A stretch of 64,000 nucleotides of DNA from Bizionia argentinensis JUB59 (GTDB taxonomy: Bacteria > Bacteroidota > Bacteroidia > Flavobacteriales > Flavobacteriaceae): assembly GCF_000224335.1 (NCBI RefSeq), contig NZ_AFXZ01000029.1:41907-105906 (forward strand), written 5' to 3'. A model generated the notes under the pieces. It made no database searches, had not been told where the DNA came from, and saw nothing but the letters and a program-made list of their open reading frames with translations. The translations under genes and the position numbers were made by a program. This document shows, piece after piece, positions 63,048-64,000 of this stretch. Each line of letters opens with the position of its first letter. Within the stretch, counting starts at the first letter, position 1.

Positions 63048-63203
63048 TTATTCTTTTTTATTAATTGACTTCAAAGTGTATTTATCATAAGCAATTAAGT
63101 CAAATACTTTTGATTCGCCCGTATTCAACCACTTTTTATAAATCAGTTTTCCGTTCATATAAACGTAAAGTTCATTGTCTTTTGTTTCTTTTTTGAATAT
63201 CAT
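63048..63203 (-). CDS. Small hypothetical protein, 51 residues
   Basis: ATG at 63203, TAA at 63048-63050. The protein begins MIFKKETKDNELYVYMNGKL and ends YTLKSINKKE; it has a beta-hairpin look (LYVYMNGKLIYKKW...KVFDLIAYDKYTL) and no signal or membrane segment. No family recognised. It starts 1 bp after the stop of the BamE-like gene, so the two are translationally coupled. The codon pattern and this tight spacing support a real gene despite its length. Together they fill the space between two 10-bp inverted repeats. Confidence 0.6.
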   Translation of the reverse strand: MIFKKETKDNELYVYMNGKLIYKKWLNTGESKVFDLIAYDKYTLKSINKKE

Positions 63204-63204
63204 T

Positions 63205-63576
63205 TTATCCTTGCCAAACTGAAAAGTCTGTTACTTTTCTATTTTCACTAAATTTAATCGTTAAACTTCCTGTATTAATTCCACGTTTTGAATAACCTAA
63301 ATAATATCTAAATTCAGAATTTGTTTTCGATTCAGGTTCTCCTAATAATTCAATAATTTGTGTTTGGGTTTTTCCATTCAGTTCGTGAGTTTTTCGCAAA
63401 CTATTCATCATATCCCAACGCAAAGACCATTCAGTTTCTGATTCCGTCCAGTTTTTCCACTTTTCAGAGTTAAATCGTTCGTGAGTGATATTTCCTTTCA
63501 GAGCAAATCCGATTAGAATTATCATTCCGATTATCAAAAAACCATATTTTAATGCTTTTCTCAATGTTTGTTTCAA
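63205..63576 (-). CDS. Membrane-anchored protein with SmpA/BamE-like domain
   Basis: A 123-residue protein: one membrane helix (about residues 11-27), then a periplasmic part whose C-terminal half (LNGKTQTQIIELLGEPESKT...FRYYLGYSKRGINTGSLTIK) has the TxxqVxxLLGxPxs pattern of the SmpA/OmlA/BamE-like fold. The start is TTG at 63576; no ATG is upstream before the inverted repeat at 63579. Proteins of this type are found as stray hypothetical genes in Bacteroidota; function unknown. It is first in a two-gene unit enclosed by inverted repeats. Confidence 0.68.
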   Translation of the reverse strand: MKQTLRKALKYGFLIIGMIILIGFALKGNITHERFNSEKWKNWTESETEWSLRWDMMNSLRKTHELNGKTQTQIIELLGEPESKTNSEFRYYLGYSKRGINTGSLTIKFSENRKVTDFSVWQG

Positions 63577-63578
63577 AT

Positions 63579-63588
63579 TGGTTACAAC
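63579..63588 (+). repeat. 10-bp inverted repeat, right arm bounding the two-gene unit
   Basis: TGGTTACAAC, the reverse complement of 63034-63043, 2 bp upstream of the TTG start of the BamE-like gene. Confidence 0.65.
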
Positions 63589-63593
63589 GTTTA

Positions 63594-63703
63594 TGTATAA
63601 GAATAGTTGCGGGTTTGTATGCGAGGATTTTCCGCAGGAAAATCAGACGTTACAAACCCGCAACGACCTTTGGGTTAAGCACTAAACCGCAATTATTTTT
63701 ACA
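63594..63703. repeat. Nested long palindrome (cassette-site-like)
   Basis: Three nested inverted repeats: an outer imperfect pair (TGTATAAGAATAGTTGCGGG, 63594-63613, against AAACCGCAATTATTTTTACA, 63684-63703), a perfect 14-bp pair (GTTGCGGGTTTGTA at 63606-63619 / 63651-63664) and an inner perfect 8-bp pair (GATTTTCC, 63626-63633 / 63637-63644, loop GCA). On folding this would form a long hairpin with a bulge, a shape shared with integron attC-like recombination sites and with dispersed flavobacterial repeats. No integrase is in the window. Confidence 0.65.
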
Positions 63704-63706
63704 CGG

Positions 63707-64000
63707 TGTGCCTGTTGCACAACTCTGTTGATAAAGTTACTATAATAATGCATTTTGAGCCGATAAATTTTATAATTTGTTGTTATGCAAGGCATAAAGA
63801 CATATCAAGAGAAGCTGTTTACCGATTTTTTATTGAGTGAACGTGTACCAGAGCACAACTTTTATCGACAGCTTAAAAATGTATTAGATTTAAAGTATTT
63901 ATACAAATTAACCGCTCCGTTTTACGGTGCTACAGGTCAAAAGAGTATTGATCCTGTGGTTTTTTTTAAACTGTGTTTGGTTGGTTATTTGGAGAACATT
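63707..64000 (+). mobile_element. IS1182-like insertion sequence, left end (partial)
   Basis: The transposase gene at 63785 is preceded by about 80 bp starting near GTGCCTGTTGCACAACTC, which has the TGTTGCACAAC palindrome expected near an IS end. The exact boundary and terminal repeat cannot be fixed because the right end is outside the window. Confidence 0.5.
63785..64000 (+). CDS. IS1182-family transposase, N-terminal 72 codons
   Basis: Open from ATG 63785 to the window end. The visible part, starting MQGIKTYQEKLFTDFLLSER and including NFYRQLKNVLDLKYLYKLT, then GQKSIDPVVFFKLCLVGYLE, matches the DUF772-type N-terminus of IS1182 transposases. The catalytic DDE part is not in view. It would mobilise the IS; whether the copy is intact cannot be judged. 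It lies next to the nested palindrome. Confidence 0.88.
   Translation, partial: MQGIKTYQEKLFTDFLLSERVPEHNFYRQLKNVLDLKYLYKLTAPFYGATGQKSIDPVVFFKLCLVGYLENI

Overview
The window is 64 kb of AT-rich chromosomal DNA that looks like a member of the Flavobacteriaceae (Bacteroidota). The signs are a division and cell-wall cluster in the order mraZ-rsmH-ftsL-ftsI-murE-mraY-murD-ftsW-murG-murC-ftsQ-ftsA-ftsZ with no murF, murB or ddl; a very long FtsZ tail; a GYDIA-type GHMP kinase beside class II HMG-CoA reductase; paired POT peptide transporters; a short primary sigma factor without region 1.1; and several TAnnTTTG promoter boxes. Identifications come from reading motifs and are not database results.

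Positions 1-13,646 are a copper/heavy-metal resistance island, all on the plus strand. It holds the 3' end of a CusA-type RND pump, a TolC-like outer-membrane factor, an AraC-type regulator with an N-terminal HMA-like module, a multicopper oxidase apparently fused to a CopB-like outer-membrane barrel, an APC permease, a Met-rich lipoprotein, SHOCT, DUF302, DUF3347 and haem-binding proteins, a copper P-type ATPase, a DUF305 protein, a CusB adaptor with metal-binding modules at both ends, and an HMA lipoprotein. Together they would export copper from the cytoplasm (ATPase), oxidise Cu(I) at the envelope (oxidase), move it across both membranes (Cus system) and bind it in the periplasm. Short palindromic DNA repeats sit in frame inside two of these genes.

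Positions 13,647-14,460 hold tRNA-Phe with a partial tandem duplication of its 3' end and terminator; a GIY-YIG nuclease gene lies between the two copies. Positions 14,483-42,250 are mostly housekeeping: coaX, an outer-membrane protein, a TPR protein, lptC, a CNNM/CBS protein, a PpiD-like isomerase, mevalonate-related enzymes, DPP-IV, two POT transporters, a thioredoxin, comEC, an NlpC/P60 lipoprotein, an orphan cytosine methyltransferase, lpxB, surE, a tail-specific protease, an oligopeptide-type permease, engB and an alpha/beta hydrolase.

Positions 42,450-58,152 are the dcw cluster, headed by what looks like a MraZ autoregulatory site: three GTGGTA repeats on a 10-bp period just upstream of a TAnnTTTG box. 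Next come yqeY, tRNA-Arg(TCG) with a duplicated terminator half, an MtfA-like peptidase, a CBS protein, rpe and rpoD.

Positions 63,034-64,000 are accessory. A compact two-gene unit of unknown function is bounded by 10-bp inverted repeats almost touching its start and stop codons. Beside it are a long nested palindrome and the first part of an IS1182-like transposase cut by the window end.

The best candidates for something unusual are the GIY-YIG/tRNA-Phe duplication, the in-frame palindromic repeats in the copper genes, the oxidase-barrel fusion and the terminal cassette-like unit.
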